This document shows, in pieces, positions 33,259-42,670 of a stretch of 64,000 nt of DNA. The position numbers and the translations under genes were made by a program. The DNA comes from Demequina sp. TMPB413. GTDB taxonomy: Bacteria; Actinomycetota; Actinomycetes; Actinomycetales; Demequinaceae. The stretch is from positions 1,612,001 through 1,676,000 of the forward strand of contig NZ_CP096184.1 of assembly GCF_020447105.2 (NCBI RefSeq), read 5' to 3'. A model generated the notes under the pieces. It did not search any database. It was not told where the DNA came from and was given only the letters and a program-made list of their open reading frames with translations. Each line of letters opens with the position of its first letter. Position 1 is the first letter of the stretch.

Positions 33259-34086
33259 TCACGCCACCTTGACCGGCAGTCCATACGACTCTAGCTGGGC
33301 TTTCACCCGGTCCACCAGCTCCTGCGAGGGGGCCCTGGTGTCTCCCAGCAGGTACGGCTCGCCAGTGGCCTCCCACTTAGCCTTGCCCATCTGGTGGAAC
33401 GGCAGGATCTCCATGCGCTCGACCCCGTCAAGCGTCGCCACAAACTTGCCAATCGCGTCGACGTTCTCTTCTTCGTCGGTCAAACCTGGAACGAGCACGA
33501 ACCGAATCCACGTCTTCTTGCCAAGGCGCGACAAGCGCTCGGCGAAGTCGAGCGTCGGCTGTAGTGGCCTTCCCGTCACTCGCTTGTAGGTGTCAGGGAT
33601 CCCAGACTTGATGTCGAGCAACACGAGGTCGATGTAGTTGAGGTCATCGTCCGTGAGCCTCGATCCCAGCAGGCCAGCGGTGTCGAGCGCGGTGTGGATG
33701 TTGAGGTCGTGGGCGCGCCTGAACACCTGCGTGACAAAGTGCGATTGCAGGAGCGGCTCTCCGCCCGAGATCGTGAGGCCACCGCCGGTGACCTTCATGA
33801 TCGTGGAGTAGCGCGTCACGCGCGCCAGCACCTCGTCAACGGTGTGGCGCACACCGTCCTTCATGCGCCACGTGTCGGGGTTGTGGCAGTACTGGCATCT
33901 CAGGCCGCACCCTGCCATGAACAGCGTCATGCGGGTTCCTGGGCCGTCGGCGCCCGTCACGAGGTCCCAGGAGTGGACCGAGCCAGCCGTGTTGTCGACG
34001 AGGCTCTCGCTCGCCGCTAGTTCAGCGTCGGCGATCTCCATGGGGGGCCCGAGCGTGACGTCGACCGGTACCGATTCGTTGGTCAC
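33259..34086 (-). CDS. pflA: Pyruvate formate-lyase activating enzyme
   Basis: 275 residues. The radical SAM motif CGLRCQYCHN (CxxxCxxC) and TGGGLTISGGEPLLQ (the GGE motif) are diagnostic. It installs the glycyl radical on PflB using S-adenosylmethionine and reduced flavodoxin or ferredoxin. About 40 residues before the core (SVHSWDLVTGADGPGTRM) make it slightly longer than the E. coli enzyme. It lies directly after pflB; a strong hairpin between them may lower its expression relative to pflB. Confidence 0.95.
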   Translation of the reverse strand: MTNESVPVDVTLGPPMEIADAELAASESLVDNTAGSVHSWDLVTGADGPGTRMTLFMAGCGLRCQYCHNPDTWRMKDGVRHTVDEVLARVTRYSTIMKVTGGGLTISGGEPLLQSHFVTQVFRRAHDLNIHTALDTAGLLGSRLTDDDLNYIDLVLLDIKSGIPDTYKRVTGRPLQPTLDFAERLSRLGKKTWIRFVLVPGLTDEEENVDAIGKFVATLDGVERMEILPFHQMGKAKWEATGEPYLLGDTRAPSQELVDRVKAQLESYGLPVKVA

Positions 34087-34112
34087 AATTGCTCCAGACT
34101 TCCGGGGTTGCC

Positions 34113-34171
34113 AACACTACGACAGCGGCGCCCCTGCCTTCCGGACGGGGCGCCGTACTGTCAGTAGTGTT
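34113..34171 (-). terminator. Intercistronic hairpin between pflB and pflA
   Basis: AACACTAC, GACAG and CGGCGCCCC (34113-34134) pair in register with GGGGCGCCG, CTGTC and GTAGTGTT (34147-34171), 22 bp in all with two small bulges. The stem begins inside the pflB stop codon. No U-run follows, so partial termination or mRNA protection of pflB is likely rather than a full stop. Confidence 0.7.
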
Positions 34172-36446
34172 ACAGGCCCGCGTGGAACGTGCGCGACAGG
34201 ACGTCGAGCTGCTGCTCGCGCGTGAGCCGCACAAAGTTGACGGCGTAGCCCGAGACCCGGATGGTGAGCTGCGGGTAGTTCTCCGGGTGCTCCATGGCGT
34301 CTTCGAGCGTCTCGCGGTTGAGCACGTTGACGTTCATGTGGAAGCCCTGGCTCACCGTGTAAGCGTCAAGGATGCCGACCATGTTGGTGACCTGCTCGTC
34401 GCGGTCGCGACCAAGGGCCGAGGGCACGATCGAGGTGGTGAGCGAGATGCCGTCTTCAGCGTCCTCGTAAGGAAGCTTTGCGACGGACAACGCCGACGCC
34501 ATGATGCCGTGCACGTCGCGCCCGTTCATGGGGTTGGCGCCAGGGGCAAAAGGCTCGCCGAGACGACGACCATCTGGCGTGTTGCCGGTGGCCTTGCCGT
34601 AGACCACGTTGGACGTGATGGTCAGCACCGACTGGGTGTGCTTCGCGCCGCGGTAGGTCTTCTGCTTGCGGATCTTGTTCATGAAGCGGCGGACCAGGTC
34701 CACCGCAATGTCGTCCGCGCGGTCGTCATCATTGCCGTAGGTGGGGTATTCGCCCTCGACCTCGTAGTCGGTGATCAAGCCGGTCTCGTCGCGCACAGGC
34801 TTGACCTTCGCGTACTTGATGGCCGACAGCGAGTCCGTGGCGACCGACAGGCCAGCGATACCGCAAGCCATGGTGCGCAGGACGTCCTTGTCGTGAAGCG
34901 CCATCTCGATGCGCTCGTAGGCGTACTTGTCGTGCATGTAGTGGATGACGTTGAGGGCGTCGACGTACGTCTCTGCCAACCAGTCAAGGAAGGTGTCGAA
35001 CTTGCCCATGACGTCGTCGAAGTCGAGCACGTCACCCGCGACGGGTGCCAGCGTCGGCGATACCTGCTTGCCGCTCACCTCGTCGCGACCGCCGTTGATG
35101 GCGTACAGGAGGCCCTTGGCAAGGTTGACGCGAGCTCCGAAGAACTGCATCTGCTTGCCGACCTCCATGCCGGAGACGCAGCAAGCGATCGCCGCGTCGT
35201 CACCGCACTGTGAGCGCAGCAGCTCGTCCGACTCGTACTGGACTGCGGAGGTGTCGATCGACACCTTGGCGCAGAACTCCTTGAAGCCGAGCGGCAAGCG
35301 GTCGCTCCACAGCACCGTCATGTTCGGCTCAGGTGCGGGGCCGAGGTTGTACAGCGTGTGCAGGTAGCGGAACGTGGTCTTGGAGACGAGCGAGCGGCCG
35401 TCCTCACCAAGCCCTGCGAGGGACTCGGTCACCCACAGCGGGTCGCCGGAGAACAGCGCGTCGTACTCGGGCGTGCGCAGGAAGCGGACGATGCGCAGCT
35501 TGATGACGAAGTCGTCGATCAGCTCTTGAGCCTCGACCTCGGTCAGCGTGCCCTCTTGGAGGTCGCGCTCGATGTAGCAGTCCAGGAACGTCGAGGTGCG
35601 CCCGAGCGACATGGCCGCACCGTTCTGCTCCTTGACCGCCGCGAGGTAGGCGAAGTACAGCCACTGAACGGCTTCCTTCGCGTTGGTCGCAGGCTTCGAG
35701 ATGTCGTAGCCGTACGAAGCGGCCATCTGCTTGAGCTCGTTCAGCGCCTTGATCTGCTCCGAGTTCTCTTCGCGGTCGCGAATGATGTCTTCGGTGGAGC
35801 GCTGCATGTCGAGCTCGACACGGTCGTTCTTCTTGGCCTGGATCAGCGCGTCAACGCCGTACAGGGCGACGCGACGGTAGTCGCCGATGATGCGACCGCG
35901 ACCATAGGCGTCGGGAAGGCCTGTGATGATGTGACTCGAGCGGGCGGCGCGCACGTTCGGGGGGTAGGCGTCAAACACGCCGTCGTTGTGGGTCTTGCGG
36001 TAGGTCGAGAAGACGGTCTCCAACTCCGGGTCAACCGGGTAGCCGTAGGTCTCGAGCTCCTTGACCACCATGCGCCAGCCGCCGTACGGCATGATCGCGC
36101 GCTTGAGTGGTGCGTCTGTCTGCAGGCCGACAATCAGGTTGTCGTCCTCACTGATGTAACCGGGCGCGTGCGACGTGATGGTCGCCGGCGTCTTCCAGTC
36201 GATGTCGTAGACACCCTTTTCGCGCTCCTGGGGGAACATGCCCAGCAGCGTCTGCCACACGCGCGTGGTGCGCTCTGTTGGCCCCGCGAGGAAGGTGTCA
36301 TCCCCGGTGTACTCGGTGTACGCGCACTGAATGAATCCGCGCACGTCGATGGTGTCTGTCCAGGGCCCGGTGGGGAACGAACGCCAGGCGTCAAGCTGCT
36401 GGGCGTCAGACTCGGGGTGGGTGGTTCCTTTGGCCGCGATTGTCAT
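34170..36446 (-). CDS. pflB: Pyruvate formate-lyase
   Basis: 758 residues from the ATG at 36446, with AGGAAGG ten bases before it; the frame stays open to 36572 but the extra part has no family likeness. Catalytic Cys pair C422-C423 lies in [11 protein letters not shown] and the radical-bearing Gly733 in RVSGYAVNF near the C-terminus, the same positions as in the 760-residue E. coli enzyme. It splits pyruvate with CoA to acetyl-CoA and formate and is destroyed by oxygen. It shows that the organism grows anaerobically, and it duplicates the pyruvate to acetyl-CoA step of the PFOR in this window. Confidence 0.97.
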   Translation of the reverse strand: MTIAAKGTTHPESDAQQLDAWRSFPTGPWTDTIDVRGFIQCAYTEYTGDDTFLAGPTERTTRVWQTLLGMFPQEREKGVYDIDWKTPATITSHAPGYISEDDNLIVGLQTDAPLKRAIMPYGGWRMVVKELETYGYPVDPELETVFSTYRKTHNDGVFDAYPPNVRAARSSHIITGLPDAYGRGRIIGDYRRVALYGVDALIQAKKNDRVELDMQRSTEDIIRDREENSEQIKALNELKQMAASYGYDISKPATNAKEAVQWLYFAYLAAVKEQNGAAMSLGRTSTFLDCYIERDLQEGTLTEVEAQELIDDFVIKLRIVRFLRTPEYDALFSGDPLWVTESLAGLGEDGRSLVSKTTFRYLHTLYNLGPAPEPNMTVLWSDRLPLGFKEFCAKVSIDTSAVQYESDELLRSQCGDDAAIACCVSGMEVGKQMQFFGARVNLAKGLLYAINGGRDEVSGKQVSPTLAPVAGDVLDFDDVMGKFDTFLDWLAETYVDALNVIHYMHDKYAYERIEMALHDKDVLRTMACGIAGLSVATDSLSAIKYAKVKPVRDETGLITDYEVEGEYPTYGNDDDRADDIAVDLVRRFMNKIRKQKTYRGAKHTQSVLTITSNVVYGKATGNTPDGRRLGEPFAPGANPMNGRDVHGIMASALSVAKLPYEDAEDGISLTTSIVPSALGRDRDEQVTNMVGILDAYTVSQGFHMNVNVLNRETLEDAMEHPENYPQLTIRVSGYAVNFVRLTREQQLDVLSRTFHAGL

Positions 36447-36510
36447 CTCGGTAAAACCTTCCTGCATGGGGAAATGCATGGGGAGTAGGCGCTGTAGCAC
36501 CGTTACCGCC

Positions 36511-36570
36511 CAGGGTATGCCCTGTGGGCACGGGAATCTCAGGACTTTTGACCTCAAGGTCCTGGGTCCC
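36511..36570 (-). promoter_or_regulatory. pflB upstream regulatory cluster (site D)
   Basis: CAGGG-tatg-CCCTG (36511-36524) is a perfect palindrome. AGGACTTTTGACCT (36541-36554) resembles a DosR half-site pair. GGTCCTGGGTCCC (36558-36570) is the GGTCC direct repeat seen before PFOR and adhE. All lie within 65-125 bp of the pflB start and before the divergent solute-binding gene. Confidence 0.5.
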
Positions 36571-36662
36571 AAGTGCCGACTTCGCCGGTGACGATGCGGC
36601 CCGCTACAGTGACTGCAATGTCCCGAGAGCCTGTATCCGTGGCACGCACCAGGGGAGTGACA

Positions 36663-37985
36663 ATGACGTTGACGTACAGGACGGCTGGGCGCACGCTCGC
36701 GGCAGTCGCGTGCTCGAGCCTGATTCTAGGCGCGTGCGGATTGCTGGGCGACGACGCTTCCCCCTCCCCCAGCGCCACGGTTCCCGCTGGCGATGTCGTC
36801 ACGGTGTCGGTCGCCTATTGGGGCGACTTCGGGCTCGAGGCTCTCGCCGTCGAATATGAGGAGTTGCGCCCCGAGGTCAACATCGAACTGATCTCCGGCA
36901 ACTACAACGAACTCCACGACGAGCTCCAGCGCCAGATTGTGGCGGAAGCTGGCGCGCCGAGCATCGTCGCCATTGGCGAGGACTACATCGGCAAGTTTGC
37001 CGCCCAGCCCGACGCCTTCGCCGACCTCCTGACCTTCAATGCTGGCGATTACCAGGAACGTTATCTCGAATGGAAGTGGGCTCAGGGTTCCACTCCTGAC
37101 GGCTCGCAATTGGTGGGCATCGGCGCCGACGTCTCGGGCTTGGCCCTCTGTTATCGGCGCGACTTGTTCGAGAACGCCGGGCTTCCGGTCGAGAGAGAGG
37201 CCGTTGAGCGGGCCATGGCCGACTCATGGGAAGGCTTCCTTGAGCTGGGCAAGCAGTATGAAGCTGCGGGCGGCGCGGGGGCCTTCCTTGACGACGCTGG
37301 CACGCTGCTCAAGCCCGTGCGCGCGCAGACGGGCGCGAGCTATTTCGCCGCCGAGGGCACGTTGGCGCTCGAGCCAGTCAAGCCCGCTTTTGACGTGGCG
37401 CTTAGCGCGATCGACTCCGGTTTGTCGGCAGGGGTGATCCCCTTTACCGACCAGTGGGACACGGGTCTCGACAGCGGCACGTTCGCGGCGACCCTATGTC
37501 CCGTGTGGGGAATGGGATACATCCAGAGCGTCCTGGAGACCAATGGCGGCAGCGCCAAGTGGGATATCGCCGACATCCCTGGTCCCGGGGGGTCCTGGGG
37601 CGGCTCCTTCTACGCGATCCCCTCTCAAGGCACGCCGTCCGAGCAGGAATCCGCGTGGGAGTTCCTGAGCTGGTTGATCCAACCAGAACAGCAACTGCGT
37701 GTCTTCCAAGCGACGGGTTCTCTGCCCTCGCAGCCTGACCTGTATGAGGACGACTCCGTTGAGTCCTACAAGCTTCCCTTCTTCAACGACGCCCCGGTGG
37801 GGCCGATCCTGGCCAGGGCCGTGACCGAGTTGCCCACGCAAAGCCTCTACTCCCCCAACAACGGGGTGATTGAGGTGACCTTGCAGGACGTGTTGAGCGA
37901 GGTGCAGTCAGGCAACGTGGGCAGCGCCGACGCTTGGGCGGTGGCGACAGAGGCTGCCACCTTGGCGGTGGGCACGACCGAGTAG
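36663..37985 (+). CDS. ABC-type extracellular solute-binding lipoprotein, orphan
   Basis: 440 residues from the ATG at 36663, supported by GGGAG seven bases upstream and by a lipoprotein signal ending in LILGAC. The mature part has the family 1 (sugar-type) binding-protein pattern: [30 protein letters not shown], then [12 protein letters not shown], and later [15 protein letters not shown]. No permease or ATPase gene is near, so it must work with components elsewhere or as a sensor partner. Divergent from pflB. The ligand is probably a carbohydrate, by family only. Confidence 0.85.
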   Translation: MTLTYRTAGRTLAAVACSSLILGACGLLGDDASPSPSATVPAGDVVTVSVAYWGDFGLEALAVEYEELRPEVNIELISGNYNELHDELQRQIVAEAGAPSIVAIGEDYIGKFAAQPDAFADLLTFNAGDYQERYLEWKWAQGSTPDGSQLVGIGADVSGLALCYRRDLFENAGLPVEREAVERAMADSWEGFLELGKQYEAAGGAGAFLDDAGTLLKPVRAQTGASYFAAEGTLALEPVKPAFDVALSAIDSGLSAGVIPFTDQWDTGLDSGTFAATLCPVWGMGYIQSVLETNGGSAKWDIADIPGPGGSWGGSFYAIPSQGTPSEQESAWEFLSWLIQPEQQLRVFQATGSLPSQPDLYEDDSVESYKLPFFNDAPVGPILARAVTELPTQSLYSPNNGVIEVTLQDVLSEVQSGNVGSADAWAVATEAATLAVGTTE

Positions 37986-38000
37986 GCGCGGCTGAGGCCG

Positions 38001-38453
38001 CTAGAACGTCCTGGACTCGCCTGTGGCGCGTAGCGTGATGCCGTCGGCGAAGGGCATCAGCGCCTCGACGCCAAACAGCGGATAGACCGTCACCTCGATC
38101 GTCACGGTGGCTGTGGACTGGTCGGGGGCCTCGACGGAGACGAGCGTGACTCCCTCGAGCCGATCCACTCCCCTGCGGTCTACATGGCGCTGCACCGCCG
38201 CCGTCATCGCGCCGTGTGCCAGATCGAGTGCGGCCTGATCGCTGCTGGGACCGTCGAAGTATCCGCCGGTGTCGACGGCGTCGGCCGCATCCTCGGCAAG
38301 TTCGTCGGCGAGGTGCGTGAGCCGCAAGCGCGTCATATGCACCGCGGTAGCGGCAGACACGACGAGGATGAGCATGAGAGCAAGCACCGTGAAGCCGAGG
38401 GTGAGGATCCCGATGGTGCCCTCGTCAGAACTCGCGCGACGCCACCTGTTCAT
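38001..38453 (-). CDS. TadG-like pilus assembly protein
   Basis: 150 residues. An N-terminal segment, DEGTIGILTLGFTVLALMLILVVSAATAVHMTRLRL, carries the Flp/Tad prepilin-like G-x(3-4)-hydrophobic helix; the remainder is a small soluble domain facing outward. It is the last gene of the Tad cluster and overlaps the previous one by 4 bp. In actinobacteria such TadE/TadG-like proteins are minor pilins or assembly factors. Confidence 0.75.
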   Translation of the reverse strand: MNRWRRASSDEGTIGILTLGFTVLALMLILVVSAATAVHMTRLRLTHLADELAEDAADAVDTGGYFDGPSSDQAALDLAHGAMTAAVQRHVDRRGVDRLEGVTLVSVEAPDQSTATVTIEVTVYPLFGVEALMPFADGITLRATGESRTF

Positions 38454-38953
38454 GAGTCCTCCGTGAGGCTGTCGACGGGCGAGCGTGCCGAGCCAACCAC
38501 CTCGACCTCGAGCGGGATGGCGCCGCTCAGGAAGCCAGGGATACCTGGGAGCGTGACGTGCATGGTCACCTCGGCAGTGACGTCTGTTCCTGGTTCAAGG
38601 CACGTTCCGGCACAGGCGACAGTTAGCGCCGCCTCGTCGTCTGTGAAGCCAAAGTCGGACGCGACAAGTCCCACGGCAGCTTGGGCCCTTGTCTGCCCTG
38701 CGTGCGTCGCGGAGGCGCGGCTTGCACCGCTTTCCAATTCATGCACGCCAGTGACCACGAAGGTGCGCGCGGCCTCGCCGGCGGCTGATTCCGCTGCGAA
38801 CGCCCCTGCCTGGATGCGCGACACGGTGACGACGAGGTAGACCAGCGGAATGAGCAGCAAGAGCGACAAGGCGATGAATTCCAGCATCGCCGCCCCCTCG
38901 TCGTCGTGGTGAACAGGTCGCCGAGCGCGTCGCCGTGGACTAATCACGATCAA
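38450..38953 (-). CDS. TadE-like minor pilin
   Basis: 167 residues. DEGAAMLEFIALSLLLLIPLVYLVVTVSRIQAGAFAAESAAGEAAR is a TadE motif (E at position +5 of the helix, followed by many small residues). The C-terminal 100 residues form a secreted domain with two Cys (CAGTC) that may form a disulfide. Overlaps both neighbours by 4-14 bp. Confidence 0.78.
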   Translation of the reverse strand: MIVISPRRRARRPVHHDDEGAAMLEFIALSLLLLIPLVYLVVTVSRIQAGAFAAESAAGEAARTFVVTGVHELESGASRASATHAGQTRAQAAVGLVASDFGFTDDEAALTVACAGTCLEPGTDVTAEVTMHVTLPGIPGFLSGAIPLEVEVVGSARSPVDSLTEDS

Positions 38954-39332
38954 CCTCCTCGAACGCCCTGGCCGACACCGTCATTGATCCGATGCCCCAC
39001 AGACCAAAGACCGGCACGGGTGCGGTGATGGTCACTTGAGTCGCTGGCGCACCGTCGATCACGGTGTCGATCGCGGAGGCGCTCGCGTCGTATCCGCCAA
39101 GCGATTCAGCCAGCAGCGACTCAGTGCGCTCCACACCGTCAGCCAGTCCACGGTCGTTGGTGGCAGCCAAACGCGCTCCTTCGGATGCGGCGGAGACGAG
39201 CATGTTGCGCACGTGCAGGGCGACGGCAAGTTGAATCACCCCCATCGCGATCGTGATGACGAGGATGGACACCAAGACGAACTCGACAACAACGTTGCCG
39301 TCGTCCTGCCCGTGCTTACCCTCCCGTAACAC
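38940..39332 (-). CDS. TadE-family pilus protein
   Basis: About 130 residues from the GTG at 39332 (MLREGKHGQDDG...); an ATG start at 39395 is possible but would overlap the pilin gene heavily. DDGNVVVEFVLVSILVITIAMGVIQLAVALHVRNMLVSAASEGAR matches the TadE domain, with Glu five residues into the hydrophobic helix. Together with the next gene it makes a pair of TadE-like minor pilins. Start assignment is uncertain. Confidence 0.75.
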   Translation of the reverse strand: MLREGKHGQDDGNVVVEFVLVSILVITIAMGVIQLAVALHVRNMLVSAASEGARLAATNDRGLADGVERTESLLAESLGGYDASASAIDTVIDGAPATQVTITAPVPVFGLWGIGSMTVSARAFEEVDRD

Positions 39333-39495
39333 CTTCGATGGCCTTGGTGAACAGGTCATTGAGTGTGGGGCCCGCGATAGCCCATATCCCAGCAACGAGA
39401 CCCGCCGTCATGAGCGTGATGAGCACCCAACCAGGCACGTCTCCTCGGTCGTCAGTGGCGTCGCGACTGTCGAGCCACGTTTTGAGCTGCACCAT
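39316..39495 (-). CDS. Flp-like major pilin candidate
   Basis: 59 residues from the ATG at 39495, with GGAAGGG upstream; the longer frame to 39570 is unlikely. A charged leader (WLDSRDATDDRGDVPG) precedes one hydrophobic helix (WVLITLMTAGLVAGIWAIAGPTL) and a short tail. Length and design fit an Flp prepilin or the small membrane protein usually found between tadC and tadE in actinobacteria. It lacks the classic G/A-x4-E-Y cleavage motif of Flp, so the role is inferred. Confidence 0.6.
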   Translation of the reverse strand: MVQLKTWLDSRDATDDRGDVPGWVLITLMTAGLVAGIWAIAGPTLNDLFTKAIEGVTGG

Positions 39496-39526
39496 GTTGT
39501 TCCCTTCCCCCAGCAGGGCCTGCGAT

Positions 39527-40450
39527 CTACAGACCCAATCGAATAGTGGTGAGTCCCGGAAACACCGCAAAGATGACGGTGACCGGAAGAATGAGGAAGA
39601 TCACGGGGACCATCATCGCGATTTCTCGCTTGCCCCCCTCTTCCATGAGTGCGCGCTGGCCAGCAGTGCGCACGTCTTGTGCCTGCGCCCGCAGGACCTC
39701 GGCGAGTGGCGTTCCACGTTCGACGGCGGTGGCCACTCCGTCGGCGAAGCGCCGCAACGGTACCGCGCCCGTGCGATCGGCCAGTTGCGTCAGGGCGTGC
39801 GCCAACGGCGTGCCCGTTCGCGAGGCGGCAAGGGTGGCGCGAAGCTCTTCCGCCATCACACCGTGCGTCGTGCGTGACACGCGCTCGAGCGCGCCTACAG
39901 CGCCCTCGCCCGCTGCGACCGAAAGTGCGAGTAGTTCTGCGACCGTGGGGAGCTCGGCGACGATGCGTTGCTCCCGTTGTGCGATCGCTCGCGAAAGAAC
40001 GTAGTCCCTCGCGGCGGCGCCACCCACGCCTGCGACGGCGATGAGCACCACGAGCGCGACTGGGGAGGAACCCCTCGAAGCCGCGAGGAGAACGGCGGCG
40101 ATGGCACCGAGCGCCAAGCCGCCGACGCCCCACACCACCTGGTGGGCTCTGAATTGCTCCACTGTCAGATCTGCGCCCGCGCGGCGCAAGCGTGCCTCGA
40201 GCTCTTGACCGGGAGAACCCCATCGTTCGATCCAGCGTGAGCCGTCTCGCACTACCGGTGCAATGAGGCGTTCAAGTGTGGGAAACGGCGTGATTGGCTC
40301 CGCGCGTCGGCGCAACTCGTCCGCCACGGACGCTCGCAGATGCGGTGCCACACGGTCTGCAAGCCGAGGCGTACGCGCACGCCACCAGGCAGCAACCATG
40401 GCGAGGCCAACACCGAGTGCGAGGCCAAGCAGAACCGTGCTCGGGCTCAT
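39527..40450 (-). CDS. tadC: Tad platform protein TadC (T2SSF domain)
   Basis: 307 residues. An N-terminal helix, a pair of helices near 105-150 and a C-terminal helix pair surround the type II secretion F domain (AELPTVAELLALSVAAGEGAVGALERVSR...). It forms the inner-membrane platform with TadB. Overlaps tadB by 4 bp (ATGA). Confidence 0.88.
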   Translation of the reverse strand: MSPSTVLLGLALGVGLAMVAAWWRARTPRLADRVAPHLRASVADELRRRAEPITPFPTLERLIAPVVRDGSRWIERWGSPGQELEARLRRAGADLTVEQFRAHQVVWGVGGLALGAIAAVLLAASRGSSPVALVVLIAVAGVGGAAARDYVLSRAIAQREQRIVAELPTVAELLALSVAAGEGAVGALERVSRTTHGVMAEELRATLAASRTGTPLAHALTQLADRTGAVPLRRFADGVATAVERGTPLAEVLRAQAQDVRTAGQRALMEEGGKREIAMMVPVIFLILPVTVIFAVFPGLTTIRLGL

Positions 40451-41307
40451 CGCAACACCCTGCTCTCTTCGGGTAGGCGCCCGAGCCTGACCATGAGGCG
40501 GTATGCGAGCAGGGTGCTTCCGCCTCCTATCAGGAGCACGGTGAAGCCCGAGGCGGAGTTATACGCTTGCGCGTTCTCGGGTCGCGTGGACAAGAGCGCG
40601 AGTACCACCCAGGGAGCTGCCACGGCGAGCCGAGCGGCGTTCACCGTCCAGCTCTGGCGGGCTTCCAACTCGCCGCGGGTGCGAGCGTCATCCCTGAGGA
40701 AACCGCTCAGCGTCCGCAATAGTCTCCCCACGTCGGTACCGCCCACGTCGCGGGTGAGTCGCAACGCCTCGATGATGCGGTCGCCCACAGGGTCCGCTAG
40801 CCGCGCCTTGAGCGCGTCGAGGCTGTCGCCAAAGCGACCGGAGGCGCGGAAATCCTCGGCGAAGGCGGTGAAGGGCTCGCGCAGATGCTGCGGCCCGCGT
40901 TCGCCGAGTTGGCCGAGCGCCTCCGGCAGGGACAGTCCCGCCCGAATGCCCGACGCGAGGTTGTCCACAGCATCGGGCCACACCTCTCGCATCGACGCCT
41001 GGCGGCGATTCGCACGCGCCTGCACCAGCGCAAAGGGCCCGCGCGAGGCGATCACTCCGAACGCCAATCCAATCACGGGAGACCCTGAACCGCCGGATGC
41101 CAATACCGCCACGACCAACCCGAGCCCAGCAGATGAGGACACCAGCGCCCACGGGGTGACCGCGGGTGCTCCCGCCTGGATCAGGCGGTCTTGAGTCCGT
41201 GCGTACCACCCGTCCGCCTTGCGCGGGGTGGGAGCGAGCGGCGGCCAGAACGACCACCAGACCAGGAACAGCCCAGCGCCGAGCGTGAGCCCAAGAGCGG
41301 CGTTCAT
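40447..41307 (-). CDS. tadB: Tad platform protein TadB (T2SSF domain)
   Basis: 286 residues. Helices near 3-20 and 50-90, a cytoplasmic T2SSF domain (VWPDAVDNLASGIRAGLSLPEALGQLGERGP), and C-terminal helices near 220-270. Start overlaps the tadA stop by 4 bp, so the platform and motor are co-translated. Confidence 0.88.
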   Translation of the reverse strand: MNAALGLTLGAGLFLVWWSFWPPLAPTPRKADGWYARTQDRLIQAGAPAVTPWALVSSSAGLGLVVAVLASGGSGSPVIGLAFGVIASRGPFALVQARANRRQASMREVWPDAVDNLASGIRAGLSLPEALGQLGERGPQHLREPFTAFAEDFRASGRFGDSLDALKARLADPVGDRIIEALRLTRDVGGTDVGRLLRTLSGFLRDDARTRGELEARQSWTVNAARLAVAAPWVVLALLSTRPENAQAYNSASGFTVLLIGGGSTLLAYRLMVRLGRLPEESRVLR

Positions 41308-42536
41308 GCCTGCCTCGCCAACAGATCGCTGAGCCTCACGCCCGCCCTGGCGAATCGCTCCTCGTGAGGCGGGTAGCCCTCGCCCCGCACCAAATCGTTC
41401 CCGCTGAGGTGGAACAATTCGCTGATCTCGATGATGCCCTGTTCGACCCGGCCAGGCACCCCGACGATCTCACGTACTCGGCGTTTGCCCCTGCCATCCA
41501 GTTCAAGGTGAACGACGATATCGATGGCTGACGCGACCGTCGGCACCACGAAGCGGTCGGACACATTGTCGCCCGCAAGCAACGGCAAGGTGCACATCTT
41601 GGTGATGGCGTCTCTGGCCGTGTTGGCGTGGATGGTGCACATACCTGGAACGCCTGCGTTGAGAGCGACAAGCATGTCAAGTGATTCGGCTTCGCGCACC
41701 TCCCCGATGATGATGCGGTCGGGTCGCATCCGCAGAGCCTCTTTGACGAGGCGGCGTAGAGGGATCTCCCCCGTGCCCTCGAGCGACGGCTGGCGACACT
41801 GGAGTCCCACGACATCACGCAGCGGGATCTTCAGCTCGAAGACCTCCTCGCATGTGATGACCCGCTCGCGGGGCGGAATCGAGCCCGCGAGCGCATTGAG
41901 GAACGTAGTCTTGCCTGCCTGCGTGGCACCGGCCACGAGCACGTTGAGGCCGGACGCCACCGCTGCCCCGAGGAAGGCCGCCGCCTGCGCAGGCAGGGAT
42001 CCGAGCGCCACGAGGTCTTGCACGTGGTTGGCCCGCGCAACGTACTTGCGGATGTTGACTGACCAGTGCTCGCGCGTCACATCGGGGATGACCGCGTGCA
42101 GCCGCTCACCGCCCGGAAGCGAGGCGTCGACGAAGGGGCTGGACAAGTCGAGTCTGCGACCGGACAGCTTCAGCATCTGCTCCACCAGGTCCCGCACCTG
42201 TTGCGCCGTGAGCATGGTGGAGGTGAGCTCTGACGCTCCCCTGCGAGCCACGTACACCTGGCTTGGCTCGTTGATCCAGATCTCTTCTACGTCAGGATCA
42301 TCGAGGTACTGCTGCAGCGGGCCCAGCCCTGCCACGTTGTCGAGTACCGACTTCGCGAGCGCCGCGCGGTCCTCGACCGGCGCGACCGCGCCCACCAATG
42401 CCCGCTCTTCCCACGCCGCCAACGCGTCGTCCACGAGCGCCCTGACCGCGGCCACGTCCCGAACAGGATCCACCCCGCGCTTGCGGATCTGGTCCCGTAC
42501 CTGCGACTCGATAGCGATAGTTGTCTCAGCCCCCAT
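41304..42536 (-). CDS. tadA: Tad secretion ATPase TadA/CpaF
   Basis: 410 residues. Walker A GATQAGKT at 203-210, Walker B and Asp box (RPDRIIIGEVREAESLDML), and the His box (GVPGMCTIHANTARDAI) identify a VirB11-like hexameric ATPase of the CpaF group. It drives assembly of Flp pili or secretion. It is the first gene of the cluster; no tadZ/CpaE-like gene, secretin or prepilin peptidase is present here, so those parts must be encoded elsewhere or be absent. Confidence 0.92.
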   Translation of the reverse strand: MGAETTIAIESQVRDQIRKRGVDPVRDVAAVRALVDDALAAWEERALVGAVAPVEDRAALAKSVLDNVAGLGPLQQYLDDPDVEEIWINEPSQVYVARRGASELTSTMLTAQQVRDLVEQMLKLSGRRLDLSSPFVDASLPGGERLHAVIPDVTREHWSVNIRKYVARANHVQDLVALGSLPAQAAAFLGAAVASGLNVLVAGATQAGKTTFLNALAGSIPPRERVITCEEVFELKIPLRDVVGLQCRQPSLEGTGEIPLRRLVKEALRMRPDRIIIGEVREAESLDMLVALNAGVPGMCTIHANTARDAITKMCTLPLLAGDNVSDRFVVPTVASAIDIVVHLELDGRGKRRVREIVGVPGRVEQGIIEISELFHLSGNDLVRGEGYPPHEERFARAGVRLSDLLARQA

Positions 42537-42670
42537 GCCGGAAACCTTAGAGGGAAACGCGGAATCGCGGGAGCCCCTGTGGATGGGGGCAACGGAACTG
42601 CATCGGCCGCAACGGGGTGAACCGCATCACACCGTGGTCCCGATCGCACGTAGGGAGAGGCCTTCTTCCT

